The notes under the pieces: generated by a model
Told to the model about the DNA's origin: nothing
The model's input: the letters and a program-made list of their open reading frames with translations, nothing else
Database searches by the model: none
Position numbers and translations under genes: made by a program
In this document: piece after piece, positions 25,260-34,334 of the stretch
How positions within the stretch are numbered: the stretch's first letter is position 1
How the letters are laid out: the number at the start of each line of letters is the position of its first letter
Assembly (NCBI GenBank): GCA_005880915.1
Contig: VBIW01000036.1
Span: 153,800 to 217,799 of the forward strand
Source: Chloroflexota bacterium
GTDB lineage: Bacteria > Chloroflexota > Dormibacteria > Dormibacterales > Dormibacteraceae
Length of the DNA: 64,000 bases
Reading direction: 5' to 3'

Positions 25260-26430
25260 CCCTGGTCCTCACAAGTCGCGCGAAGTCATCTCCGCGGCGC
25301 ACGACATAAAGGTCGACGTCCTGGCCCAGGTCGAAGCTGACGTTCTGGTCGGGTCCACCGAAGCTAGCGGTGTCGAGGTAGAAGACGATCAGCGTCGACC
25401 GCCGGCCCCGCACTGCCTGCAGGAGGCGCACCCAGGCCGGATCCGCGCTCGGCGTGATCACTGCGATCGCGCGCCGCGGAAGGCGGCGGATGCGGTCCCA
25501 CGCCAGTGTCTGCGTCAGCGGTGTCCGGCCGTCCGCCTGGCACACCGCGAGGTAATCGAGGATCAGTCGATCCTGGCGCACCGCCCGGTGCGGTTCCAGG
25601 ATGGTGCCGCGCGAGTCGTTGGCGATCAATCCCACCTGACGGCCGCGGCTGTGGACCTGCGAAGCCATCGACGCGGCAAGGCTCACCGCGTATTCGACCG
25701 TCGACTCCTCGTCCTGACCGAAATGCACCGCGCGGTCGAGGTCGAGGAGGATCCACAGGTCGGTCGTGAGCGGCTGCTCAAAGGTTTTGGACATCAGGCG
25801 CTGGTGCTTGGCCGAAAGCGCCCAGTGGATGCGGCCGAAGCTGTCCCCGGTCGTGTAATCGCGAACGCCCCCTGTCTCCGGCGGGTAGTCGGCCCACGCC
25901 CCAAAGGCCGTCGAGCTTCCAACCTGCTGTGCGCTCGGGGTCATCAGGTCCGGCACTGGCCGCACACGCGGGTAGACGAGGATTGACGTGCGGTGGGTGA
26001 GCCGGAGCTCGCGATCGAAGAGGCCAAATGGCTCTCGGACACGAAGTGACGTGGGCCCGAGTGCCATCCACCCTCGTCTGCGGTAAACGCCGCGCGCTTT
26101 CCAGCGCACGAGCTCGCTCCCGAGAGAGATGACACGGCCGGGCTGGTAGTCGGCAAGCTGGCTCAGGTCGCGCACCTCCACCCACGGAGCAGGAATCCAT
26201 CCCTTGCGGCGCACCTCGAACGTCTCCTCGTAGACCTCACCGACGGTCGGCGTCCCAGGATCGACCTTGCGGGTGACGGTCACGCCACGAATCGCAAGTC
26301 GAGGCCACGCCCAGGCGATGACGAAGAGAAGGCCCAGTCCATAGGCGAATGCGTACGCGGGCCGGATCCCGGTCAGGTAGGTGAAGAAAAGAAGCAGGGC
26401 CAGCGCGCCGCCGAGAGCGACCTTGCTCAT
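25240..26430 (-). CDS. DUF58 domain-containing protein
   Basis: A 396-residue protein with two N-terminal membrane helices (about 5-40), a beta-rich domain, and the DUF58 region with GSFGRIHWALSAKHQRLM-like core (the file reads TTGDSFGRIHWALSAKHQRL) and a von-Willebrand-A-like segment WILLDLDRAV with a partial MIDAS. Such proteins sit between MoxR ATPases and membrane transglutaminases and probably act as membrane adaptors. It is followed by the transglutaminase with a 20-bp overlap. Confidence 0.93.
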   Translation of the reverse strand: MSKVALGGALALLLFFTYLTGIRPAYAFAYGLGLLFVIAWAWPRLAIRGVTVTRKVDPGTPTVGEVYEETFEVRRKGWIPAPWVEVRDLSQLADYQPGRVISLGSELVRWKARGVYRRRGWMALGPTSLRVREPFGLFDRELRLTHRTSILVYPRVRPVPDLMTPSAQQVGSSTAFGAWADYPPETGGVRDYTTGDSFGRIHWALSAKHQRLMSKTFEQPLTTDLWILLDLDRAVHFGQDEESTVEYAVSLAASMASQVHSRGRQVGLIANDSRGTILEPHRAVRQDRLILDYLAVCQADGRTPLTQTLAWDRIRRLPRRAIAVITPSADPAWVRLLQAVRGRRSTLIVFYLDTASFGGPDQNVSFDLGQDVDLYVVRRGDDFARLVRTRDAIRIA

Positions 26431-26451
26431 GGGGAATCCTCTAGTCGATCG

Positions 26452-27447
26452 CTATCCGTCGTAGGCCATCTGCGGCACGTGCTCGCGCTCGAGCAGGCCC
26501 GCGACCAGCTTGCCGGCGCTCTGGCCCTGCATCTCCGCGTTCGGTCGCAAGATGATGCGGTGCGCGAGCACAGGCTCGGCCAGAGTCTTGATGTCGTCGG
26601 GAAGCACATAACCGCGTCCCTGAATCGCCGCAAGTGCCTGGCTCGCGTGAAACAGGTGCAGCGTGCCGCGGGTGCTCGCGCCGAGGGCGACCTCGGGGTT
26701 GCCGCGCGTGCGCCCGACGAGTCGCGCGATGTAATCACGAAGCTCGGGCTTGACGAAGACCTCGCGGACAGCCATCTGTGCAGCTTTCAGCTCGTTGGGC
26801 GAGACGACCGGTTGGAGCTCTTCGAACGGCGACTCGATCTTGTGCTGGTTGAGCAGGTTGGCCTCTTCTTTCTCGGTCAGGTAGCCGAGCTTGACCTTCA
26901 TCAAGAATCGGTCGAGCTGCGCTTCAGGAAGAGGGAACGTGCCTGAGTACTCGACAGGGTTCTGGGTGGCCATCACCATGAACGGTTTCGGCAGCATGTG
27001 AGTCTCACCGTCGATGGTGACCTGGTGCTCCTCCATCGATTCGAGCAGCGCCGCCTGGGTCTTTGGGCTGGCGCGGTTGATCTCGTCCGCGAGCAGGATC
27101 TGCGCAAACACAGGCCCAGGCCGGAATTCGAACTCGTTGGTCTTCTGGTTGAAGGCCCGCACGCCCGTCACATCGGACGGCAGAAGATCGGGGGTGAACT
27201 GGATGCGCCGGAACGTGCAGTCGAGCGAGCGGGCGAGCGACTTGGCGAGCATGGTCTTGCCTACACCCGGCACGTCTTCGATCAGCAGGTGTCCTTCGCA
27301 CAGGAGGGTGACGAGGCAGAGCCGGATCTCTTCTTCCTTGCTGACGATGGCGCGCCCGACGTTGGACTGGAACGCGCCGGCGACCCGGGTGACGGTTTCG
27401 ACTGCCCCCACTCCCGCGATTATAGGTTCGCCATTGCGGTCAGCCAT
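26452..27447 (-). CDS. MoxR-family AAA+ ATPase
   Basis: A 331-residue AAA+ protein with Walker [18 protein letters not shown], Walker [18 protein letters not shown], sensor 1 [20 protein letters not shown] and the C-terminal lid [17 protein letters not shown]. MoxR proteins remodel or activate VWA/DUF58 partners. I chose ATG 27447 (MADRNGEP); the frame to 27498 adds an unlikely Cys/Pro-rich segment in the divergent promoter region shared with the Hint gene. Confidence 0.94.
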   Translation of the reverse strand: MADRNGEPIIAGVGAVETVTRVAGAFQSNVGRAIVSKEEEIRLCLVTLLCEGHLLIEDVPGVGKTMLAKSLARSLDCTFRRIQFTPDLLPSDVTGVRAFNQKTNEFEFRPGPVFAQILLADEINRASPKTQAALLESMEEHQVTIDGETHMLPKPFMVMATQNPVEYSGTFPLPEAQLDRFLMKVKLGYLTEKEEANLLNQHKIESPFEELQPVVSPNELKAAQMAVREVFVKPELRDYIARLVGRTRGNPEVALGASTRGTLHLFHASQALAAIQGRGYVLPDDIKTLAEPVLAHRIILRPNAEMQGQSAGKLVAGLLEREHVPQMAYDG

Positions 27448-27528
27448 CTCATTTGAATACGGATGAGGGGGGCATTTGGTTCCGCCCCCCGTTACCAAAC
27501 CTGGGTTGCCGCGTCTTGTCTGTCATAC

Positions 27529-28413
27529 ATGAAGCTCGCTCTGGCTCTCGTGGTCCTGGCCGCGGTTGCCTGCGGTTCGGCCACGACGGTACCCGTGGTC
27601 GGAAGCCCGCTGAGCGTGAGCCAGCTGAAGTTCGCGGTCATGGATTCGGTCGGCAGACCCGTCTACTGCGACCCCGACTTCTACCCGATCGCTCGGGCCG
27701 GCGGCGAGCAGGCAAACGCGATCTCGACCTACCCACAGATCAAAGCTGACGCGGAGGTCTACGCCGCGATCGTCGCGCATGAGCACCTTCCGTCGGGCGA
27801 CCCGACCGACGCCCAGAAGCTCGCCATCTATCGAGCCTGGAAGCTGCTGCGCGCTCTCGTGCTCACCGAGACGTATAGCGGACAGCAGTACGTCTTCAAG
27901 TACAGCATCCACTCCACGACCGGCAGCGCCGCGTACGAGATGGTGCAGGGGACGGTGCGGGTCGACGGACTCGTAGCCGTCTCCTCGCGTACGGCGACAG
28001 GAGCGCCGAACTGTCCGATCTGTCTTGCCGCGTCGACCATGATCGCGACACCTGGCGGATTGATCCGCGTGACCGAGGTCCACGTCGGAACCGTCGTCTG
28101 GACTGAGACCACTGACGGCATTCGCATCGCCGCGCCGGTGGTCGAGGTGGGTAGCATGCAGGCGCCGGCCGGTCATCGCATGGTCCACCTCGTGCTGGCC
28201 GATGGGCGCGAGCTGCTCGTCTCGCCTGGACACCGCACCGCCGATGGACGGCCCGCCGGCACGTTGGAGCAGGGCGACGCGCTGGACGGCTCGACGGTCA
28301 CGCGATGGGAGCTCATTCCGTACACAGAAGGGCGCACCTATGACCTGCTCCCGGCGGGTGCGACCGGTCATTACTGGGCGAATGGAGTGCTCCTGTCGAG
28401 CACACTGGCTTAG
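27529..28413 (+). CDS. Hint-domain (hedgehog/intein-type) lipoprotein
   Basis: A 294-residue protein. The first 16 residues (MKLALALVVLAAVACG) look like a lipoprotein signal ending at a lipobox cysteine. Residues about 20-160 are a helical domain I do not recognise. From about residue 163 there is a Hint fold: CPICLAASTMIATPGGLI with the nucleophile-type Cys and the T-x-x-T-P-G-G turn, VHVGTVVWT, the B-block LLVSPGHRTADGR with His, and the end TYDLLPAGATGHYWANGVLL. The classic terminal His-Asn of inteins is replaced by Ser-Ser, so protein splicing is not expected, though autocleavage at the Cys is possible. Start ATG 27529 removes an upstream extension with no signal peptide. Divergent from the MoxR operon. 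Confidence 0.75.
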   Translation: MKLALALVVLAAVACGSATTVPVVGSPLSVSQLKFAVMDSVGRPVYCDPDFYPIARAGGEQANAISTYPQIKADAEVYAAIVAHEHLPSGDPTDAQKLAIYRAWKLLRALVLTETYSGQQYVFKYSIHSTTGSAAYEMVQGTVRVDGLVAVSSRTATGAPNCPICLAASTMIATPGGLIRVTEVHVGTVVWTETTDGIRIAAPVVEVGSMQAPAGHRMVHLVLADGRELLVSPGHRTADGRPAGTLEQGDALDGSTVTRWELIPYTEGRTYDLLPAGATGHYWANGVLLSSTLA

Positions 28414-28516
28414 CAAGCCAGGAAAACCTCACTGAAGCCATCGCTTTGACCTCGGCCACCTGCTGCATGTCTCACCTATTGCTGTCGCCGGACAGTCGGT
28501 TTGTCACAGGAGGAGG

Positions 28517-29452
28517 CTAGGAGACTTCTTCCTCCTCGACAAGGCGGAGGTGGCTGCTGACGTCAAGGCCGAGGTGGCGGGCGAAAAACCCGGCGACCCG
28601 CTCGACGTAGAGAGGCCGGTCCGCAAAGTAAGCCCCCGTGTGCGGCGCGCCCTGCACGATCCAGATCTCGCGCGGGCCGCGATACGCGTCGTAAAGGCGG
28701 CGGCTGTGGTTGACGTTCGTGATCGCATCCGAGCCGCCGTGGATCAAGAACAGCGGCCTCGGCTCCAGCGAGCTCAAGACCTCGATCGGGCTGCAGGCGG
28801 ACAGCGAGTTCCGCGTGCAAAGCCAGAAGAGCAGGCCGGCGAGCCACACAAACGGGGTGCCCGGCAGCTTGCTCGAGGTGCGCACGTTTTCGACCAAGAG
28901 CTTGCGCAGATCGCTGAATGGGCTGTCCAGCACGAGGGCCTGGACACCCGGCTCGCCCGCCGCTCCGAGCAGCGACACCACCGCGCCCATCGAGTAGCCG
29001 AGCAGACCGATACGGGCGTTGGCGATGCGTTTGCGGGCAAACGCGATCACAGCCTGGAGCTCCAGCACCTCCTTGATCCCGAAGGTGATCGGCGCGCGAT
29101 CGCTGCCCGGCATTCCGCGATACGAGTACAGGACGACGTTGAACCCCTTGCGCCAGAGAGCGACCGCGATGCCGAGCGCGCCCTGGCGCTGCCCCTTGTG
29201 GCCGCCGGAGACGATGACCGTCTGAGGTGAACCGGGCTGGCGGAAATGCCAGGCACCGAAGTTGATTCCGTCGGCCGTCGTGAGCTCCACCTCCTCGTAG
29301 TCGGCCTGGAACTCGAAGGGCGTGAACGTGAAATCGTCCAGCCACATGGGGCGCTGCGGAACGAACGCGCGGCGGTAGAGCTGGTAGGAGAGGCCGAGGT
29401 AAAGCACCAGGACAGCAAGGATTACGAGGCCGGCGTACGTCACTGGGGCCAC
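28517..29452 (-). CDS. alpha/beta hydrolase with N-terminal membrane anchor
   Basis: A 311-residue protein. Residues 1-30 are one hydrophobic anchor (VTYAGLVILAVLVLYLGLSY). The hydrolase core has the nucleophile elbow LLGYSMGAVVSLLG (Ser), acid HGGSDAITNV (Asp) and the base in GAPHTGAYFAD (His), a complete triad. The substrate is unknown; BAAT/BEM46-like peptidase or esterase families are closest in feel. GTG 29452. It follows the cobalamin adenosyltransferase gene by 12 bp on the same strand. Confidence 0.85.
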   Translation of the reverse strand: MAPVTYAGLVILAVLVLYLGLSYQLYRRAFVPQRPMWLDDFTFTPFEFQADYEEVELTTADGINFGAWHFRQPGSPQTVIVSGGHKGQRQGALGIAVALWRKGFNVVLYSYRGMPGSDRAPITFGIKEVLELQAVIAFARKRIANARIGLLGYSMGAVVSLLGAAGEPGVQALVLDSPFSDLRKLLVENVRTSSKLPGTPFVWLAGLLFWLCTRNSLSACSPIEVLSSLEPRPLFLIHGGSDAITNVNHSRRLYDAYRGPREIWIVQGAPHTGAYFADRPLYVERVAGFFARHLGLDVSSHLRLVEEEEVS

Positions 29453-29464
29453 CTTGCCCGAAGC

Positions 29465-30028
29465 TTACCGAGAACGCTGCGCGCGCGACCCCTTTGCCGG
29501 CTGCGCGCGATGTCCGGCGAGCCCCTCCTCGTAGCGCCCCAGGACGAAGATGAGGAGGCTGAGCCGGTTCAGCCAGCGGCGCACGTCGACGTTGGGCAGG
29601 CCGCCGGCTCGCTCGAGGGTCACGCAGCGTCGTTCTGCGCGGCGCGTGATGGCCCGGGCGAGGTCGAGAGCGCCAGACGCCGGCGTGGCGCCGGGGAGGA
29701 TGAATCCCTCCGGCATCGTGACCTCACCTTCCAGCTCGCCGATCAGTTGCTCGAGGCGTTCCACCTCCGCTCTGCCCGTCGTTACAAACGTCTTGCCGGC
29801 TTCGGGATTCGTGCCGAGCTCAGCACCGACGGCGTAGAGACCCCGCTGCAGCTCCTCACAGATAGAGGAGACGCGCGCGTGCTTCGTGAGCGAGCGCGCG
29901 AGGCCCAGGGCGCTAGATGCTTCGTCGACAGTGCCAAAGGCTTCGATCCGCGGGTCGTCCTTGGCGGCGCGTCCTCCACCCAGCAAGCCGGTCATGCCGT
30001 CATCGCCGGTGCCGGACAGCTCGAGCAT
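29465..30028 (-). CDS. PduO-type cob(I)alamin adenosyltransferase
   Basis: A 187-residue protein converting cob(I)alamin and ATP to adenosylcobalamin. Diagnostic are the N-terminal TGDDGMTGLLGGGR (ATP site), FGTVDEASSALGLARS and the central DLARAITRRAERRCVTLE (Arg-rich catalytic helix). The start ATG 30028 gives the usual short lead-in before TGDDG. It lies 31 bp downstream of the phosphofructokinase gene. Adenosylcobalamin-dependent mutases should exist elsewhere in the genome. Confidence 0.92.
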   Translation of the reverse strand: MLELSGTGDDGMTGLLGGGRAAKDDPRIEAFGTVDEASSALGLARSLTKHARVSSICEELQRGLYAVGAELGTNPEAGKTFVTTGRAEVERLEQLIGELEGEVTMPEGFILPGATPASGALDLARAITRRAERRCVTLERAGGLPNVDVRRWLNRLSLLIFVLGRYEEGLAGHRAQPAKGSRAQRSR

Positions 30029-30059
30029 CGGCTTCTTGCGGGCTCGAGGCCCGGACGTC

Positions 30060-31094
30060 TTACTCGAAGACCTTGCTGAGGTCGTACAGCTCCTTGGGCA
30101 CGCGCCGTGTCTCCTTGATCACTTCGGTCAAGGGCACCACCTCGACGTCGCCGTTGCGACGGATCGGGATCACGCCGCTCTTGCCGTCGACGATCAGCTC
30201 CACCGCCGCAACTCCAAGGCGCGTGGCCCAGATCCGGTCGACGGGTGAAGGCGAGCCTCCACGCTGGAGGTGCCCAAGCACCGTCACGCGAGTCTCGAAG
30301 CCAGTCTCGCCTTCAACCCTGCCGGCCAGAAGGTCTCCGATGCCCCGCTTGGCAAGCCGGATGTGACCGAACGCATCCTTCTCCGCTGCACCGCCTGTCT
30401 CGCTGTCGAGCTCCGGGATGTGAGCGCCTTCGGCGACCACGATGATGCTGAAAAGCTTGCCCTCGCCCCGGCGGCGGTAGAGGTGGGCGACGACTTCGGA
30501 GAGCGGCACCTCGAACTCCGGGATGATGATCAGGTCCGCGCCCCCAGCAACACCGCCCATCAGCGCAACCCAGCCGGCGTCTCGCCCCATCACCTCGACC
30601 ACCATCACGCGGTGATGCGCGGAGGCGGTGGTGTGGAGGCGGTCCAGCGCCTCGGTCACGACTCCTACGGCGGTGTCGAATCCGATGCAGAACTCCGTCA
30701 CGGCGAGGTCGTTGTCGATCGTCTTGGGAACCCCGACGGTGCGAAATCCTGTCTCGTGCAGCTTCGCCGCGACGCTGAGCGTGTCATCGCCCCCGATCGG
30801 GACGAGCGCGTCGATGCCGTTGTGCCGCAGCGCCCGGATGACGCGATCGATCCCGTTCTGCTCCTTCAGCGGATTCGTCCGCGAGGTGCCGAGAATCGTG
30901 CCTCCCTGGGGCAGGATGCCGCGCACATCGGCGGGCTTGAGCTCCTCGATCAGGCCTTCTCCGAGGCAGCCCGCCCAGCCGTTCTTCACGCCGCTGACCT
31001 GGTGTCCGAGCTGAAACGCGCGCCGGGCCACTGCGCGGATTGCCGCGTTTAGGCCGGGCGCGTCACCGCCCCCGGTGAGGACTCCGATTCGCAC
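30060..31094 (-). CDS. pfp: 6-phosphofructokinase, predicted PPi-dependent
   Basis: A 344-residue phosphofructokinase-A-fold enzyme: TGGGDAPGLNAAIRAV at the start, PIGGDDTLSVAAKL at 99-112, PKTIDNDLAVTE from 123, and VEVMGRDAGWVAL. Two residues decide the phosphoryl donor. Position 104 is Asp (GGDD) and 124 is Lys (PKTIDND), the pattern of PPi-PFKs, whereas ATP enzymes have Gly at both. It should interconvert fructose-6-phosphate and fructose-1,6-bisphosphate with PPi, reversibly. GTG start at 31094. With hppA in the same window this points to PPi-linked energy metabolism. Confidence 0.93.
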   Translation of the reverse strand: MRIGVLTGGGDAPGLNAAIRAVARRAFQLGHQVSGVKNGWAGCLGEGLIEELKPADVRGILPQGGTILGTSRTNPLKEQNGIDRVIRALRHNGIDALVPIGGDDTLSVAAKLHETGFRTVGVPKTIDNDLAVTEFCIGFDTAVGVVTEALDRLHTTASAHHRVMVVEVMGRDAGWVALMGGVAGGADLIIIPEFEVPLSEVVAHLYRRRGEGKLFSIIVVAEGAHIPELDSETGGAAEKDAFGHIRLAKRGIGDLLAGRVEGETGFETRVTVLGHLQRGGSPSPVDRIWATRLGVAAVELIVDGKSGVIPIRRNGDVEVVPLTEVIKETRRVPKELYDLSKVFE

Positions 31095-31104
31095 GGCAAT
31101 TAGG

Positions 31105-31767
31105 TTAAGGCGTCCTGGTCAGTCGCTCTAGGAGCTGGGCCACAGTGACCTCGGCAAGCGACCTGAGCACCAGGTCCGCCTGGCTCAGGTCCAGGCGCGC
31201 CGTGATGTTGTTCGGAATCGCCACACAGCGCATGCCCGCGCGCTTGGCGGCCGTCACGCCGTTGGGAGAATCTTCAATCGCGATCGCCTCGGCCGCCGAT
31301 ACGCCCAGGCAATCGATAACTGCAACGTACAGATCGGGCTCGGGCTTGGCGTGCTCGACGTCGTCGCGACAGCGCATGCAGTCGAATCGGTCGAGTATGC
31401 CCAGGCGCGCCAGGTGGCCGCGGACCCACTCGCCGGTGGAGCTCGAAGCCACCCCAATTTTCATGCCCATCTCGCGTGCCTCGTCGAGGCGCTGCAAGAC
31501 GCCGGGAAGCACGCGCTGGGCGAGGATCATCTCGGTCCGCCGTCCGATCCTCCGGTCGAGCACCTCCTTCGGCAGCGGCCGTCCCAGGCGCTCCTCGAGG
31601 TGGTGCTGGGGATGAAAGCCCGCCTGGGTCGAACCGACGATCTGCACCCAGCGTTCGAAGGGCAGATCCTCCCCATGGGCCTCGTACACCTCGAGCCAGG
31701 AGCGGTAGATCGGCTCCTCCGTGTCGAGGATCAGGCCGTCGAAGTCAAAAACTAAGGCGCGAATCAA
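31105..31767 (-). CDS. HAD-superfamily hydrolase (beta-phosphoglucomutase-like)
   Basis: A 220-residue HAD phosphatase/phosphomutase with motif I VFDFDGLILDTEEP, motif II GVASSSTGEWV, motif III lysine in AKPEPDLYV and motif IV AIEDSPNGVTAAKRAGM, and a helical C1 cap between I and II. Substrate not predictable, typically a sugar phosphate. TTG start at 31767. It sits 10 bp upstream of the phosphofructokinase gene, suggesting a sugar-phosphate role. Confidence 0.88.
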   Translation of the reverse strand: MIRALVFDFDGLILDTEEPIYRSWLEVYEAHGEDLPFERWVQIVGSTQAGFHPQHHLEERLGRPLPKEVLDRRIGRRTEMILAQRVLPGVLQRLDEAREMGMKIGVASSSTGEWVRGHLARLGILDRFDCMRCRDDVEHAKPEPDLYVAVIDCLGVSAAEAIAIEDSPNGVTAAKRAGMRCVAIPNNITARLDLSQADLVLRSLAEVTVAQLLERLTRTP

Positions 31768-31794
31768 TGTCCCAAAGATTAGGATCGCCGTGCT

Positions 31795-33453
31795 GTGAAG
31801 CAGGATCGCCCTCAGCCCAAAGTCGGCTCGATCGGTTGGGCCGGCGCGACACTGTCCGGCCTCGCGCTGGTGACGGTGGCGCTCATGCTGGTGGTCCTGT
31901 TCGGTGTCCTCGACGCCCTGCGCTACAGCTCGATCGCGGACATCTTCAGACCGGACTCAACCGCCGCCGCAGGCACCCTCGGCCTGGTGGGCGGTGCCGA
32001 AGGCGTGACATTGAGCATCGTTTTGCTGGGCGTGATGTTCGGCATCCAGACCACATCGGCCCGCTATTCACCACGCATCATCGACATCTTCACCCGCAAT
32101 GCTCTGAACGCGTTCGTGCTGAGCTTCGCCCTCGCATCCATCCTGTACACCTTCCTGGTCCGGTCCGAGATCAAGCCGAACTACGTGCCGATGGCCAGCG
32201 TCGCCGTCGCGGAGATTCTCGCGATCGTCAACTTCGCGCTGCTGTTTCCTTACGTGCTGTACGTCTTCGAGGTGATGCGGCCCGAGACCCTGGTGCAGGG
32301 CATCATGAGGACCGCACGGCGTGATCTCCGCCGCGCGGCAAGCTCCGCCGACCTGTGGCGCCGCCGCAGCGCGCTGATGACATCCGTCGCGCAGGTCACC
32401 GACATCGCGTTCGCGTCGATCCAGCTCGGGGACGTCCCGGTCGCCGTCCTCGGCATTGAGGTCCTCGGCCAGTTCCTGGCCAACGACTACATCCCGGCCA
32501 AGAAAAAGCTCGACGCCGAATGGTTCAAGGTGGGCCACGGTGAGCTACCTGGAGCCTCTGACCAGATCATCGCCGAGGTCAATCGTGCCAGGACCTGGTT
32601 CGGCTACATGGTCCTCTCGAGCTTCGTCGACATGGTCGGGCTGACGCCGATCCACCGCAAGGAAGCGGTCTACGCGATCGCCGTCGCGACGCGCAACGTG
32701 GGCCTCGCCGCGATCGAAGCCGGTGACCCGGAGGCTGCCGAGCTTTGCCTTCGCTTCTTCAACACGTATCTCCGCACCGCGATCAACCGCTCCGCTCCGA
32801 CCTTTGCATCCGGGATCATGAACGAGTACCGGCGCTTCGCGATCGGCGCCCTGGAATGGCGCCGCGACATTGCCGTCGAGGCGGCCGCGCATCTCCTTCG
32901 CTACGGGAGACATTTCGACGAGGCCGGGATGCCCGCGATCTTCGGAGCCGCCGCCGAGGACGTCGCGGACCTCGCCATAGAAGCCCGCGTGCGCGACCCT
33001 CAGGTGTCGTTTCGCCTCGCGCAGCTCCTGGTCCGAAACCTCCTCGACCTGATCCCGAACGCGCGACCGATCGGGCTCAACGGTCTGTTCAAAGGCGTTG
33101 CCAAGTTGACCTGTTGGGCGATGGCGTCGGACGAAAAGGACATCGCCCACGCGCTCGTTGAGGGAATCGCAACTGCACCGCCCGATTTCGTCGACGCCGC
33201 CCTCAGCCGGATGGAATCGATGCAGAGCGGTCTCTTCTGGGAGGTCAACGAACGCGTGATCGCCTTCGACTGGCTCGAACAGCCCCTACGCGATGAGATC
33301 CCCAGATTGCGCGCGGCCCTGCGGCGGACCAAGACGTCGGGCAACGGTGCCGTGGTCGACCACGAAGATGAGCCCGTGATCGCGAGGGACCTGGTCCAGC
33401 CAGCGCCCTCGGCAGTGGCGGCGCCTACTCCGACCGCAGAGCCGGCTGGTTGA
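31795..33453 (+). CDS. DUF2254 domain-containing membrane protein
   Basis: A 552-residue protein with four hydrophobic segments in its first 160 residues and a large, soluble, mostly helical remainder. The GIQTTSARYSPRIIDIFTRN segment between helices 2 and 3 and the FVLSFALASILYTFLV helix match the DUF2254 pattern. Function unknown. GTG start at 31795. A TAGGAT box ends nine bases upstream, suggesting a very short leader. The last 40 residues are Pro/Ala-rich, and the 3' end overlaps the convergent haemoglobin gene by 29 bp. Confidence 0.78.
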   Translation: MKQDRPQPKVGSIGWAGATLSGLALVTVALMLVVLFGVLDALRYSSIADIFRPDSTAAAGTLGLVGGAEGVTLSIVLLGVMFGIQTTSARYSPRIIDIFTRNALNAFVLSFALASILYTFLVRSEIKPNYVPMASVAVAEILAIVNFALLFPYVLYVFEVMRPETLVQGIMRTARRDLRRAASSADLWRRRSALMTSVAQVTDIAFASIQLGDVPVAVLGIEVLGQFLANDYIPAKKKLDAEWFKVGHGELPGASDQIIAEVNRARTWFGYMVLSSFVDMVGLTPIHRKEAVYAIAVATRNVGLAAIEAGDPEAAELCLRFFNTYLRTAINRSAPTFASGIMNEYRRFAIGALEWRRDIAVEAAAHLLRYGRHFDEAGMPAIFGAAAEDVADLAIEARVRDPQVSFRLAQLLVRNLLDLIPNARPIGLNGLFKGVAKLTCWAMASDEKDIAHALVEGIATAPPDFVDAALSRMESMQSGLFWEVNERVIAFDWLEQPLRDEIPRLRAALRRTKTSGNGAVVDHEDEPVIARDLVQPAPSAVAAPTPTAEPAG

Positions 33454-33817
33454 TCATCGCGGTGGACGCGGTCTCGAAGTAGTCGAGCAGCGCCTTCCGC
33501 ACCGCAGGCGCGAAATCCATCGATTCGACGGCAGCGGTCATGTGGCCCAACCATGCGTCGCGCTCCCGCGGTCCGATCACAAACGGCTGGTGGCGCATGC
33601 GCAGCCGCGGGTGACCACGCTGCTCGCTGTACGTAGCGGGGCCGCCCCAATACTGAATGAGGAAAAGTGTCAGGCGCTCGGTCGCGCCGGACAGATCCTC
33701 CTCCGGATAGACCGCGCGCAGGATCGGGTCGGCCGCAACTCGCGAGTAGAAACGCTGGACGAGCAGCCTGAACGTTCGCTCTCCGCCCGCCAGCTCAAAA
33801 ATGCTGCGACTCAGCAC
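33425..33817 (-). CDS. glbO: group II truncated haemoglobin (trHbO)
   Basis: A 130-residue truncated globin. RFYSRVAADPILRAVYP holds the B10-region Tyr, and FLIQYWGGPATYSE is followed by HPRLRMRHQPFVIG with the proximal His (F8). DAWLGHM gives Trp at G8, the group II hallmark. Group II globins bind O2 or NO tightly and are linked to redox protection. GTG start 33817. It is divergent from a four-helix membrane protein with only 19 bp between starts, and its end overlaps the DUF2254 gene. Confidence 0.95.
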   Translation of the reverse strand: MLSRSIFELAGGERTFRLLVQRFYSRVAADPILRAVYPEEDLSGATERLTLFLIQYWGGPATYSEQRGHPRLRMRHQPFVIGPRERDAWLGHMTAAVESMDFAPAVRKALLDYFETASTAMINQPALRSE

Positions 33818-33836
33818 AGTGCGATGCTACTAAGCC

Positions 33837-34334
33837 GTGCGCAGAGAGCTGCGGAGCCTTTTCCTCGGCGGCTTGATCTTGCTCGTCGTGCAATTTCTGC
33901 TCGGTATGGGGGTGAATCTATTCGTCACAATTCCCCTCACCCACCCCGGCGCCAACCCACCCGAGTATTTCAGCGGTGTTGCTCAGAGCGTGACCTGGGC
34001 GATCCTGCACGGCCCAATTCTGCTGATAATTCATGCCGTTCTTGGATTTGTGCTCCTCGCGTTTGGGATCAGGATCCTGATCTCAGCGATCCGCTCGCGC
34101 GAGCGAGGACTCATCATTGCGGCCTCCATTGGTGCGGTCGCCATCCTCGGCGCGGGGTTCAATGGCGGGAGCTACCTCAACTACCACGAGGACTTCAGCT
34201 CGATGATCATGGCGAGCTTCTTCGCCATCGCCGTAGTCGCCTACGTGGTTGGGATGTTCCTCATGGTCGAACCGGAATCCCAACTACCTCGAGGATCTCA
34301 GACACCGGACGCACCATCGCCTGCGCGGCCCTGA
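33837..34334 (+). CDS. four-helix membrane protein, unknown
   Basis: A 165-residue protein with four predicted transmembrane helices (about 8-30, 50-80, 88-108, 125-147) and a polar Pro/Ser-rich tail. No family recognised. GTG 33837; a TACTAA hexamer ends three bases upstream, so the message may be leaderless or the start may be slightly downstream. It is divergent from the haemoglobin gene, which may share regulation. Its last 74 bases overlap the convergent DUF2268 gene. Confidence 0.7.
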   Translation: MRRELRSLFLGGLILLVVQFLLGMGVNLFVTIPLTHPGANPPEYFSGVAQSVTWAILHGPILLIIHAVLGFVLLAFGIRILISAIRSRERGLIIAASIGAVAILGAGFNGGSYLNYHEDFSSMIMASFFAIAVVAYVVGMFLMVEPESQLPRGSQTPDAPSPARP

